22,082 nt of DNA from Candidatus Omnitrophota bacterium (lineage in GTDB: Bacteria; Omnitrophota; Gorgyraeia; Gygaellales; Profunditerraquicolaceae), in NCBI GenBank assembly GCA_016867005.1, contig VGKM01000007.1, positions 1-22,082 on the forward strand, in the 5' to 3' direction. A model generated the notes under the pieces. That model saw nothing but the letters and a program-made list of their open reading frames with translations. It ran no database searches and was not told where the DNA came from. The position numbers and the translations under genes are program-made. This document shows, one piece after another, positions 13,585 through 21,667 of this stretch. Numbering within the stretch: the stretch's first letter is position 1; every line of letters starts with the position of its first letter.

Positions 13585-15063
13585 TTAATTGGCTCCCAAT
13601 ATTTTTGTTGCGTAATCCAGGCCTCCCAGCAATACATCTGCTGCGGGCTTAATCATAGAATTAATAAAAGGCACAAACAAAAGGCCGACGGCAATACAAA
13701 GCAAGGCCAGGGCCACCATGGAAATCATCATAAAAAACGGGACTTCTTTTGCCGCCAAAACAGCATCGTTAATCTTGCGGGTAAAGGCATATTTTTGGAC
13801 CTTTAAAAACGATGCCAGGGTGACCATGCTGACCAAAATACAAACGATGGCCCCGATGGTATTATGGGCCTGAAAGGCAGCGATTATTATTATCAATTTG
13901 CTCCAGAACCCGCATAAAGGCGGCAGGCCTGCTATAGATAAAGAGGCGATTAACGAAGTGCTGCTTGTTATAGGCATGGGCCCGGACAATCCGCCAAGCT
14001 TATCCAGCTGGCGGGTGCCTGTTGAATATTCCACTGCCCCGGAATTTAAAAACAAGAGCGATTTAAACAACGAGTGATTGAAAAGATGGAACAGCCCGCC
14101 GATAATGCCCAGCGGCGTCCCAAGGCCGAGGCCGAATATAACGTATCCGATTTGGCTTACCGAATGATACGCCAAGAGCCGTTTAAAATCCCACTGCCCG
14201 ATTGCAAGCAATACCCCGACACTCATAGAAATAATCCCCAGCCAGGTAAAGATCGAAGAAACCGTCAGATTAAAACCGATGACATTAAATACGACTCTGG
14301 TAAGCGCATAAATCCCGGCGGTCTTGATTACAACGCCTGAAAGCATAGCTGACATCGGAGCCGGAGCAGAAGAATGCGCATCGGCAAGCCAGGCATGAAA
14401 CGGCACAAGCCCGGCCTTGAGCCCAAAGCCCATTATAAACAAACCCAAAGAAAATAATATAAGGTCCCTGGAAGGCGAAACAGAAAGAGTTCTGCTTATA
14501 TCTGCCATATTGAGGGTGGAAGCATTGCCCAAAATAATGCCTATCGCAAAAAGAATAATAACATCGGCAACATTTCCTAAAACCAGATATTTAAATGATG
14601 CCTCTAATTCCTCGCTCTCTACTCCGAATGCGACTAATGCATAACTTGCGATAGAAGAAATCTCCAGGAATACAAACAGATTAAAGAGGTCTCCGCTTAT
14701 GGCTATCCCGTTTAGCCCTGCCAATAAAAGCGAAAACAAGGTATAATAAAGGTAAGTTGAAGTATATTTCTTAAGGTAATTTACCGAATAGACCAAAGCA
14801 AGGAAGCCAATCAGGTTTATCACTATTAACATAAGCACGGTAAAGCCATCCAGCACCATGCAGATGCCAAACGGCGGCTTCCATCCTCCGACGGAATAGA
14901 CCTGCACACCCTGTTTCAGCCAGGAGATACTTAAAAGAGAAAAAACAAGCAGGGCACCCGCGCTTATATTGGCTATAAGAGGGGCAGAGCCCTTCCGAAG
15001 CTTGGAAGCAATCGGGATCAGAAAAGCTGCAGCTAGCGGGATGATTATAAAAATTGGTAGCAT
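13585..15063 (-). CDS. mrpD: Mrp antiporter subunit MrpD / MbhH-like
   Basis: The 492-residue protein is a 14-helix proton-conducting membrane transporter of the NuoL/M/N/MrpD family. The residues that define the channel are in place: Glu134 in VFLEISSIASY, Lys216 in GFGLKAGLVPFHAWLADAH, His223, a lysine in VIKTAGIYAL and YHSVSQIGYV. MrpD is the antiporter-like subunit closest to the hydrogenase in Mbh. Placed between mrpC and mrpE in the normal Mrp order, it has no anomaly. It is one of three such subunits in this operon. Confidence 0.92.
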   Translation of the reverse strand: MLPIFIIIPLAAAFLIPIASKLRKGSAPLIANISAGALLVFSLLSISWLKQGVQVYSVGGWKPPFGICMVLDGFTVLMLIVINLIGFLALVYSVNYLKKYTSTYLYYTLFSLLLAGLNGIAISGDLFNLFVFLEISSIASYALVAFGVESEELEASFKYLVLGNVADVIILFAIGIILGNASTLNMADISRTLSVSPSRDLILFSLGLFIMGFGLKAGLVPFHAWLADAHSSAPAPMSAMLSGVVIKTAGIYALTRVVFNVIGFNLTVSSIFTWLGIISMSVGVLLAIGQWDFKRLLAYHSVSQIGYVIFGLGLGTPLGIIGGLFHLFNHSLFKSLLFLNSGAVEYSTGTRQLDKLGGLSGPMPITSSTSLIASLSIAGLPPLCGFWSKLIIIIAAFQAHNTIGAIVCILVSMVTLASFLKVQKYAFTRKINDAVLAAKEVPFFMMISMVALALLCIAVGLLFVPFINSMIKPAADVLLGGLDYATKILGAN

Positions 15064-15065
15064 AT

Positions 15066-15404
15066 TTAACCCTTTAACTTACGTATTTTGTCTATATCGA
15101 ATGTCCGGTACTTCTCATATAAGCGGATGACAATGCCTACCATAAGCGCCGTAACTCCCAGGCCGATGACTATGGAAGTAAGGATCAGCGCCTGGGGCAG
15201 CGGGTCAACAAAATTGCCGGCTATGATGGACTTATCCAGGATCGGGGCCTCGCCGTTGTTTTTGTAGCCCAGAAGTATAAAAAACAGGTTTACCGCGTAT
15301 TCGGCGATCCCCAGGCCCACAATTTTTTTCACCAGGTTCTTTTTAACCAAAAGGCAATAAATACCGATACCGAATAAAATAAAACAAAGAAAATATAAGC
15401 TCAT
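15066..15404 (-). CDS. mrpC: Mrp antiporter subunit MrpC / MbhG-like
   Basis: The 112-residue subunit, related to NuoK, has three helices and the features LVKKIVGLGIAEYAVNLFF, DPLPQALILTSIVIG and a final RLYEKYRT, all typical of MrpC. It lies two bases before mrpD. The purine-rich region in front of its ATG (GGTAGGAAGGTAG on the minus strand), which should serve as ribosome binding site, lies next to the hairpin repeat at 15429-15476. Confidence 0.9.
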   Translation of the reverse strand: MSLYFLCFILFGIGIYCLLVKKNLVKKIVGLGIAEYAVNLFFILLGYKNNGEAPILDKSIIAGNFVDPLPQALILTSIVIGLGVTALMVGIVIRLYEKYRTFDIDKIRKLKG

Positions 15405-15428
15405 CTTCTACTACCTTCCTACCTTCTC

Positions 15429-15476
15429 AACCTCGTAGGTTTAAACGTGTTTTTAGCTTTCTTAACCTACGAGGTT
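15429..15476. repeat. 48-bp hairpin repeat, copy 1 (between mrpB and mrpC)
   Basis: Perfect 13-base arms AACCTCGTAGGTT (15429-15441) and AACCTACGAGGTT (15464-15476) enclose a 22-base loop. A third partial arm, TACGAGGTTTA, follows at 15483-15493 and overlaps the mrpB stop codon. The whole 48 bases match copy 2 at 15977-16024 at 45 positions in the same orientation, the three differences all being in the loop. Confidence 0.9.
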
Positions 15477-15490
15477 TACTGCTACGAGGT

Positions 15491-15943
15491 TTATTCTTTA
15501 TCCTCTTTATCCTGCGGCATCCTTAAGACCGCCATGGCAATGAATATCGCAAATAACCCTGCCCCGACTTTTAAGAATATGGCGATATTAGAAAGTATGA
15601 TTGTGCCGGAGCTGAACAAGCTAAAAGGCCTGCCCTTAGGCAGGACATTGGCAAAAAAGAAACTTCCGAAAAATATACCCAGGAGCGCGATGCCCAAGAA
15701 CATCAGCCCCCCGATTGATTCAATGGTCGAAATCCAGCTTTGCGTTAACTTTTTCATCGCTGCATCTTTTCCGAAAGCAAGCAATAGATGGATAAAAGAC
15801 AGCGCGATAATCACGCCTCCTGCAAACCCTCCGCCAGGAGTAAGATGCCCGTGCAAACATATGTAGACACCGAAGAGAAAAATTAAACTGACGGTGATCC
15901 TGGTGATGCGTTTAACGATTAAAGACATCCCTGGTTCTTTCAT
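15491..15943 (-). CDS. mrpB: Mrp antiporter subunit MrpB / MbhF-like
   Basis: This 150-residue subunit has four helices, with GVYICLHGHLTPGGGFAGG as the family signature of MrpB (MnhB/MbhF). It acts as a structural and ion-path subunit of the antiporter module. ATG 15943 gives MKEPGMSLIVKRITR; a purine stretch (AAGGATAGGAAA) is about a dozen bases upstream. The gene is flanked on both sides by directly repeated hairpins, with copy 2 upstream and copy 1 overlapping its stop region. Confidence 0.9.
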   Translation of the reverse strand: MKEPGMSLIVKRITRITVSLIFLFGVYICLHGHLTPGGGFAGGVIIALSFIHLLLAFGKDAAMKKLTQSWISTIESIGGLMFLGIALLGIFFGSFFFANVLPKGRPFSLFSSGTIILSNIAIFLKVGAGLFAIFIAMAVLRMPQDKEDKE

Positions 15944-15976
15944 ATATTTTATATTTCCTATCCTTCTTACCTTCCC

Positions 15977-16024
15977 AACCTCGTAGGTTTAAACGTTTAT
16001 TTAGCTCTCTTAACCTACGAGGTT
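15977..16024. repeat. 48-bp hairpin repeat, copy 2 (between mbhD/E-like gene and mrpB)
   Basis: Same structure as copy 1: 13-base arms at 15977-15989 and 16012-16024 around a 22-base loop, identical at 45 of 48 positions. It also has a purine-rich flank on the mrpB side that could provide the mrpB ribosome binding site. The two copies are 548 bp apart, in direct orientation. Confidence 0.9.
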
Positions 16025-16032
16025 GAGCAATA

Positions 16033-16551
16033 TTATTTCTTCCTGCCGGCAGCCCTTAACACTACCAGCACCCCTATAACAGAAGTAAACAGTATCGTGG
16101 CTTCGCCAAGCGTATCATACCCCCTAAAATCCAGGATTACAGATGAAACAATATTAGCGGCGCCTGTTTTAGCCAGGCCCTCTCTCATGTAGAACGAGCC
16201 CATTTTCATAACAGGCGAGCCGAACGCCGGCAATTGGGCAATCGCTTTATGGCTAAAAAAGAGGAACGCCCCGACAAAACAAATTGCAAAGATAAAATAT
16301 AAAACCCTTCCTTTCATTTGTTCTCTGGGCAGCTTTACTCCGACTGTCGCCTTAATTAAGATTACAAGAGTAAGGATCTCGACTACAAGCTGCGTAATAG
16401 CCAAATCCGGGGCGCGTAACAGCAAAAATTCCAAACTTAAGCCGATGCCGACTGCGCCGAGCGCGATTACGCTGGACAATAAATCTTCTATCTCCATCGC
16501 GACTATCGAAGCGGCAATCATCAAAATCAACACTACGTGAAGTTCTATCAT
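16033..16551 (-). CDS. MbhD + MbhE-like fusion (MrpA C-terminal domain)
   Basis: The 172-residue protein corresponds to the C-terminal part of MrpA, present in Mbh as the two proteins MbhD and MbhE. Residues 1-75 form the DUF4040 part with SVIALGAVGIGLSLEFLLLRAPDLAITQL and the VVEIL segment. Residues 80-172 form an MbhE-like part with ANIVSSVILDFRGYDTLGEATI. These helices bridge the antiporter-like subunits with MrpB-G. The gene overlaps the 637-residue subunit by ATGA, so the original MrpA is split in this operon into separate reading frames. Confidence 0.88.
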   Translation of the reverse strand: MIELHVVLILMIAASIVAMEIEDLLSSVIALGAVGIGLSLEFLLLRAPDLAITQLVVEILTLVILIKATVGVKLPREQMKGRVLYFIFAICFVGAFLFFSHKAIAQLPAFGSPVMKMGSFYMREGLAKTGAANIVSSVILDFRGYDTLGEATILFTSVIGVLVVLRAAGRKK

Positions 16552-18461
16552 TTTACGCTCATCAATATGAAAATAATCACAGCCAGGCCTATTAAACTCC
16601 AGGCCAGATAAAAATCAAGGACCCCGGTGTGCGCCCTGCGCAATACCCAGCTTAAACCCAAAATCGCATGCCCAAAAGAATTAGTCACCGCATTAATCAG
16701 GCGGTCGATAAACACAAAAAAGACATAGGCGGCTGCCTTAAAAACATTATTAAGGATATTGAACAAATCCGCGCCTTCAAATTTAATCACAGAATAAGCT
16801 CTTTTTACCAGCGGCATTCCCTGGACTGTTTTATAGAATTCCGTAGCAGGGAAACTGAAGCCGGAATCAATCATTTCTCCGCCGGTAAATAAACTATCCT
16901 GCCTGATATTTTTCGGCTTTTGCATCTTCCAGAAAACCACTCCTATTATAAGGCCGATTATTGTGAGCAGGACACTGAGCCCGCTGCTCCAGGTGCCGAT
17001 AAACAAAAGATCCCCGGCTATGGCGGGTTTAATAAATAGATCCAGGAATAAAACAGGCATTACCCCCAAAATTATACAAAGCCCTGCCAGGGTTAAAACC
17101 GGGGCTTTCATTCCGATTGATACTTCGCTGACTTTTTTATTGCCTCCTGAATGGTCCTGCCCTAAGAATATAGCATGGATAAATTTTATAAAACTGGCTA
17201 AGGTCAGGACGCTGCCGAACATCGCCGCAACCAGGGCAAACAGGAATATGATCATCAAGGGCTTGCTCCCAACGCTGAACATCCCTTCAATAACGCCCTG
17301 ATAAAGCATCCATTTTGAAGCGAATCCGTTAAAAGGAGGCACCCCTGAGATAGAAAGAGAAAAAACAAGCCCGGTTACAAAAGTAACCGGCATAAAACTG
17401 GCAAGGCCGCCGAGTTTTTCCAGATCAAACACATGTTTCTTTTGCCCGACCGAAGCGCCTGTAAGGAACAACCCGCTTTTATAAATCGCATGGTTTATCA
17501 TATGGAATATTCCGCCGGCAATGCCTATCGGCACGGCAGTCCCAAACCCTAAAACCATATAACCCACCTGGCTGATAGCATGATATGAAAGAAGTTTTCT
17601 TAAATCATGCTGGATAAGCGCCATCATTACCGCAAACATTATAGTCAGGCTGCCGACAATAAGCAGTATCCCTAAAGCTGCATTATTTAGAACAAAGAAA
17701 TCATTGCAAATCCTCGCCAGAAGGTATATTCCCAGAAGCTTATCTAAAGAAGCCGGTAAGATTGCCATAACCGGCCCTTCGCTTGTTTCTGCTGCCGACG
17801 GGATCCAGGTATGCAGCGGGCCGCAGCCGGCTTTTGCCAAAGCGCCGACAAGCATTAACAGGAAACTCGCCCAGCTTACAATACCGTTTAAAACAATGCT
17901 GCTTGTTATCGGCATCTGGCTTGTCCCGACCTGATAGATATAAAGCGCAATGCCCAGTATCAGGGCAAAATCGCCGAAACCCACGATAGTCAAGGCCTTG
18001 TCCGCTCCGGAATTTACCTCTGAACCGGCAGTGTTTATCCTAAGCAACGCATAAAGCAGGGCTAAAGTCGCGCCCCAGGCAAAGACAAATAAAATAAAAT
18101 CTCCGGCAAGGCAGGCCAAATTTGAAAAAGCGATCAGCCACAGAAGATATGCAAAATAAACCCTCTTATCGCTTAATGCCTGGTAGTTCCAGGAATACAA
18201 CCCTATTAATAACCCAAAAAGGTTAATAAAAACAATCACAAGCCCTGCCAGTTTATTAGGGCTTATCCATAAACTGAAATCGCCAATTAAAAACAAGCTC
18301 GACGCAGCAGGCGGCTTTAATAAACTAACAACAGCTGCGGCAAAGGTTATCAGGAATACTAATCCGGAGAGCCTTGCCCTGGCCTTTTTTTCTTTAAATA
18401 ATAGAATAAGGGCCCCGGCTAAAACCGGCAATTGAAATAATAAGAATAACGGCTTCATCAT
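16548..18461 (-). CDS. NuoL/HyfB-like antiporter subunit lacking the TM5 glutamate
   Basis: The 637-residue membrane protein is the largest of three antiporter-like subunits. The core (about 65-430) has the NuoL-type proton pathway residues Lys210 and His217 in GALAKAGCGPLHTWIPSA, Lys241 in ASLDKLLGIYLLAR, and LLSYHAISQVGYM. The C-terminal extension (about 480-637) adds further helices and a long soluble segment, as in NuoL and HyfB. The helix-5 segment that normally reads FWE (the Glu needed for proton transfer) is FAWG (Trp129-Gly130), confirmed in the DNA (TGGGGC). This subunit may therefore conduct in a different way or serve a structural role. It overlaps both neighbouring genes by ATGA-type junctions. 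Confidence 0.88.
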   Translation of the reverse strand: MMKPLFLLFQLPVLAGALILLFKEKKARARLSGLVFLITFAAAVVSLLKPPAASSLFLIGDFSLWISPNKLAGLVIVFINLFGLLIGLYSWNYQALSDKRVYFAYLLWLIAFSNLACLAGDFILFVFAWGATLALLYALLRINTAGSEVNSGADKALTIVGFGDFALILGIALYIYQVGTSQMPITSSIVLNGIVSWASFLLMLVGALAKAGCGPLHTWIPSAAETSEGPVMAILPASLDKLLGIYLLARICNDFFVLNNAALGILLIVGSLTIMFAVMMALIQHDLRKLLSYHAISQVGYMVLGFGTAVPIGIAGGIFHMINHAIYKSGLFLTGASVGQKKHVFDLEKLGGLASFMPVTFVTGLVFSLSISGVPPFNGFASKWMLYQGVIEGMFSVGSKPLMIIFLFALVAAMFGSVLTLASFIKFIHAIFLGQDHSGGNKKVSEVSIGMKAPVLTLAGLCIILGVMPVLFLDLFIKPAIAGDLLFIGTWSSGLSVLLTIIGLIIGVVFWKMQKPKNIRQDSLFTGGEMIDSGFSFPATEFYKTVQGMPLVKRAYSVIKFEGADLFNILNNVFKAAAYVFFVFIDRLINAVTNSFGHAILGLSWVLRRAHTGVLDFYLAWSLIGLAVIIFILMSVK

Positions 18462-19849
18462 TTCATCAATCCTGCGACAAAATTAAAGGGTACCGTAAAC
18501 ACGACGCCCAGCGCCAGAGATAATATGCCTAAAACCAATACCACCCAAACCATAAGGCGCTTTTCCTCCGAGGCCTTGACCTTGGTTTCCCCCAGAAAGA
18601 CCTTGTTAAAAACCCTCATCAGATAAAACAAAGTAAACAGGGCGCCGATTATAGCAGAAACTCCTGCGGCAATATGCCCGGACTGGATAGTTAAGACCAC
18701 TGTCATAAACTTAGGCCAGAATCCCAGAAACGGAGGTATGCCGATTATTGAGAACGCACACAAAAGATAGGCGCCGGCGGTAAAAGGCATTGTCTTGATC
18801 AAGCCCCCGAGTTCGTTGATATCTTTAGTCCCGGTTTTTTGTTCAATAATGCCTGCGCACAGAAAAAGCCCGGCCTTAGCCAGTGAATGCGCCAGGATAT
18901 AAATCAATGCGATTTTAAAAGAGGCCTGGCTATTCAACGAAAACGCCAGAAGAATATAGCCCAGTTGGCTGATGGTAGAATATGCCAGTATTCTTTTAAT
19001 ATTATTTTCAACAAGCGCCGAACCGGCAGCTACCAGGATAGTCAGGACGCTGATGACAATTGCTGTATTAAAAAAGAACGGAGATGCGATAAAGGTAAGG
19101 CCGAAGATCCTGGCAAAAACATAAACCCCTATTTTGACCAGGACAGCCGCGTGAAGAAGCGCGGTCACAGGAGTAGGCGCAACGCCCGCATCAGGCAGCC
19201 ATGTTTGCAGAGGGAGCTGGGCTGATTTGGAAATAACGCCGGCAAGGATAAAAAAAGCGATCGGGTTAACAAGCACCATGCCTTTGAGCGAATTTAAATC
19301 GAGGTTCTGGAACTGCAGAAAAACCAGGATTATGCCTATTAACAACATGGATGCGCCGAAAAAAGTCACCAGAAACGCCCGGTCAGCTGCCAATATATCT
19401 TTTTCCTTACGGTAAAAACCTATCAATTTCCATGAGCAAACAGAAGTGACTTCCCAAAAACAAAATAAAAGCAGGAAGTTAGCGGAAAAAACCAGCCCCA
19501 TCATGCTGCCGACGAATAAAACCATCCAGAAATAAAACTCCCCGGCTTCCTTATAATGGCTCATGTATTCCAATGAATACACTGCTATTAACAGGGCGAC
19601 AAAACTGGATACAAGCGCCATAAAAACACTCAGGCCGTCACCCACAAATGAAATACTGAACCAATCGAATAAATATTTACTGAATACCAGGTATTTTTGG
19701 CTGGATACTGAAAGGGCTGTCCCGATAGAACTTAAAAAGGTAAGCCCAAGTATTAAAACAGAAACGGACGGTTTCAATCTCTTTGGCAGCGCTAAAATAA
19801 GAAACGCGCCATATAGAGGTAAAAGAATCGTGGTTAAGCAAAAATTCAT
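18458..19849 (-). CDS. MrpA/NuoL-like antiporter subunit (short form)
   Basis: The 463-residue protein matches the N-terminal, channel-forming part of MrpA. It retains Glu133 in FCFWEVTSVCSW, Lys208 in VISKSAQLPLQTWLPDA, His233 and Lys239 in ALLHAAVLVKIGVYVFAR, and AYSTISQLGYI. It lacks the long C-terminal domains of full MrpA (about 800 residues); part of these is encoded separately at 16033-16551. Its start codon shares one base with the PhoU-like gene stop (TAATG), placing it firmly in the hydrogenase operon. Confidence 0.9.
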   Translation of the reverse strand: MNFCLTTILLPLYGAFLILALPKRLKPSVSVLILGLTFLSSIGTALSVSSQKYLVFSKYLFDWFSISFVGDGLSVFMALVSSFVALLIAVYSLEYMSHYKEAGEFYFWMVLFVGSMMGLVFSANFLLLFCFWEVTSVCSWKLIGFYRKEKDILAADRAFLVTFFGASMLLIGIILVFLQFQNLDLNSLKGMVLVNPIAFFILAGVISKSAQLPLQTWLPDAGVAPTPVTALLHAAVLVKIGVYVFARIFGLTFIASPFFFNTAIVISVLTILVAAGSALVENNIKRILAYSTISQLGYILLAFSLNSQASFKIALIYILAHSLAKAGLFLCAGIIEQKTGTKDINELGGLIKTMPFTAGAYLLCAFSIIGIPPFLGFWPKFMTVVLTIQSGHIAAGVSAIIGALFTLFYLMRVFNKVFLGETKVKASEEKRLMVWVVLVLGILSLALGVVFTVPFNFVAGLMK

Positions 19850-20475
19850 TATTTTGCCTTTTTAACTTTCAGTAAGCCCCTGGCAATCTTTTTTGCGTGG
19901 TAGTAAATTGCCGCGGTAAAATCAAGCATATTTAAAAACATATTGCAGGCAATCGGGCTGCAGACGCCTTCCAAAAGCCTCTGGTTGTGCGACTGCCGCA
20001 GGCGGTCAACCAATTGATCGATATGTTCTTCGTTCTTCAGGACATTCTTGACAAGCGAAAGGTCGTCTTTGTCCAATGCATTTACAACCTCTTTTAACGC
20101 TTCACGGGTCGGGCCGTATAGAGCATTGTATTCTTTGACTGCTTCATCGCTGAACAGGAGCTTTTCTTCTATTTTAATCTGGACCCTTTCCAGGATATCC
20201 TTGCAATAATCGCCTATTATTTCCAGGTCCGCAACAACATCTGCCAATATTGTACTGGTTACCCTTTCTTCTTTACGCGCACAGCCGCGCGCTAAATCTA
20301 TGAGTTCCGTAGTGATGCTTTTTTCCATTGCATTTAAATTATCTTCCTCGGAGAGCGCCGCAGAAATCAGGCCGGTATCATGTTCCATAAATGCCTTATG
20401 GGTCAGCTCGAGCATTTTAAACGCCCCCTCAGCCATACTGACTAAATCAGGTTTGATGCTATTTAAGTCCTTCAT
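19849..20475 (-). CDS. PhoU-domain protein in the hydrogenase operon
   Basis: The 208-residue all-helical protein has two PhoU-like three-helix units (about 10-100 and 110-200). It shows the usual repeated pattern (ALSEEDNLNAMEKSITTELIDLA, then ILADVVADLEIIGDYCKDILERV; and VLKNEEHIDQLVDRLRQSHNQRLL), with acidic pairs E/D that bind metal clusters in structurally known PhoU proteins. PhoU usually regulates phosphate transport (Pst) or is fused to Na+/phosphate cotransporters. Here there is no phosphate gene nearby; the gene overlaps the large-subunit gene by 17 bases and the MrpA-like gene by one. It has no signal peptide or membrane helix. A role as an assembly or regulatory factor of this complex is inference. 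Confidence 0.82.
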   Translation of the reverse strand: MKDLNSIKPDLVSMAEGAFKMLELTHKAFMEHDTGLISAALSEEDNLNAMEKSITTELIDLARGCARKEERVTSTILADVVADLEIIGDYCKDILERVQIKIEEKLLFSDEAVKEYNALYGPTREALKEVVNALDKDDLSLVKNVLKNEEHIDQLVDRLRQSHNQRLLEGVCSPIACNMFLNMLDFTAAIYYHAKKIARGLLKVKKAK

Positions 20476-21667
20476 AGCCCATCTCTTTTCTTAGTTTTTC
20501 GGTTTTTTCCTGTGACAGCTTAATCAGGTCCCAGCCGTTCATAATCTTTTTATCGCTATGCCGCTCTATTACCGCTAATCTCTCCGTACAGCAATAACAA
20601 GGGTCAACCGCTGCCAGAGTAATAGCAGCGTCGGAAATAGTGCCTCCTACCGCAGCAACTTTATTACTGGCAACATTCATAAAACTGGGGGCGCGGATCT
20701 TATGCCTAACGGGCCTGTTAGTCCCGTCGCTTTTTACATAATGAAAACACTCCCCTCGCGGCGCCTCTACCCTGCCGATCCCCTCTCCGGGAGGTATATC
20801 CTTGACCTTTGAATCAATCTCTCCGTACGGCATCTTTTCCAGGCACTGGCGGATGATACGCACTGATTCATACATCTCCAGCACGCGGATAACGGTCTTT
20901 GCGAAAACATCGCCTTCTTTTTCGATGATCACGCTCCAGCTTACCCTGTCAATAGCCCCATAGGGCTCATCGCGCCTGACATCAATATTTACGCCTGATG
21001 CCCGGGCAGTCGGCCCGATTACCGCCCAATCAATTGCCTGTTCTTTAGTTAAAATCCCGATGTTTTTTAAACGCGCCTGGATGACCGGATCATCCATAAT
21101 CGCCCCATGGAACATATCCAAAGCCGGTACCAATTCATCCAGCGCCTTATTTAATATAGGAATGTCTTCGTCTTTAATGTCCCGGCGTACGCCCCCCACC
21201 TTGAACATCGCATAGTTATTGCGATTTCCGGTGATCATCTCAAACATATCCAGGACCGGCTCACGGTATTTCCACGCCCACATCCATACTGTGTTGTACC
21301 CGATAAAATGCCCTGCCAGCCCCAGCCATAATAAATGGCTATGGATCCTCTGCAACTCATCAACAATAGTACGGATAAAAAGCGCCCTTTCAGGCACGAC
21401 TTTATATTCTCCTCCCAGGATATCTTCTACCGCAAGGACATAAGCGTAAGGATGGCTTGAAGAACAGATCCCGCAAATACGCTCCACCAGGAATGCTACC
21501 TGGTCATAATGTTTGGTTTCTGCAAGCTGTTCTATGCCGCGATGGTTGTAACCGATGATAATATCTATATCAACTACTTTTTCTCCCTCGACATAAAGCT
21601 GGAAAAATTCCGGCTCTTCCTGCAAAGGGTGATACGGCCCTATCGGGACAATAACTCTATGGCTCAT
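20459..21667 (-). CDS. [NiFe]-hydrogenase large subunit, group 4 (NuoD/MbhL/HycE-like)
   Basis: The 402-residue catalytic subunit binds the Ni-Fe site. Both cysteine pairs are present: Cys65 and Cys68 in RICGICSSSH, and Cys357 and Cys360 in DPCYCCTER. That separates it from NuoD of complex I and from Mbx/Mbs-type sulfur reductases, which lose nickel ligands. The 39 residues after Arg363 form the extension expected to be removed by a HycI-type protease, one of which is encoded at 5450-5947. The extra cysteine at 359 within the second pair is notable. I chose ATG 21667 (MSHRVIVPIG) because it overlaps the NuoC-like stop (ATGA); an upstream start at 21703 adds 12 residues within the previous gene. 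The enzyme probably reduces protons with ferredoxin electrons or the reverse. Confidence 0.92.
   Translation of the reverse strand: MSHRVIVPIGPYHPLQEEPEFFQLYVEGEKVVDIDIIIGYNHRGIEQLAETKHYDQVAFLVERICGICSSSHPYAYVLAVEDILGGEYKVVPERALFIRTIVDELQRIHSHLLWLGLAGHFIGYNTVWMWAWKYREPVLDMFEMITGNRNNYAMFKVGGVRRDIKDEDIPILNKALDELVPALDMFHGAIMDDPVIQARLKNIGILTKEQAIDWAVIGPTARASGVNIDVRRDEPYGAIDRVSWSVIIEKEGDVFAKTVIRVLEMYESVRIIRQCLEKMPYGEIDSKVKDIPPGEGIGRVEAPRGECFHYVKSDGTNRPVRHKIRAPSFMNVASNKVAAVGGTISDAAITLAAVDPCYCCTERLAVIERHSDKKIMNGWDLIKLSQEKTEKLRKEMGYEGLK

Noticed and set aside
20459..21667. Complex I NuoD or an Mbx/Mbs sulfur-reductase large subunit as alternative
   Set aside because: All four nickel-ligand cysteines and the cleavable C-terminal extension are present, as in real [NiFe]-hydrogenases.
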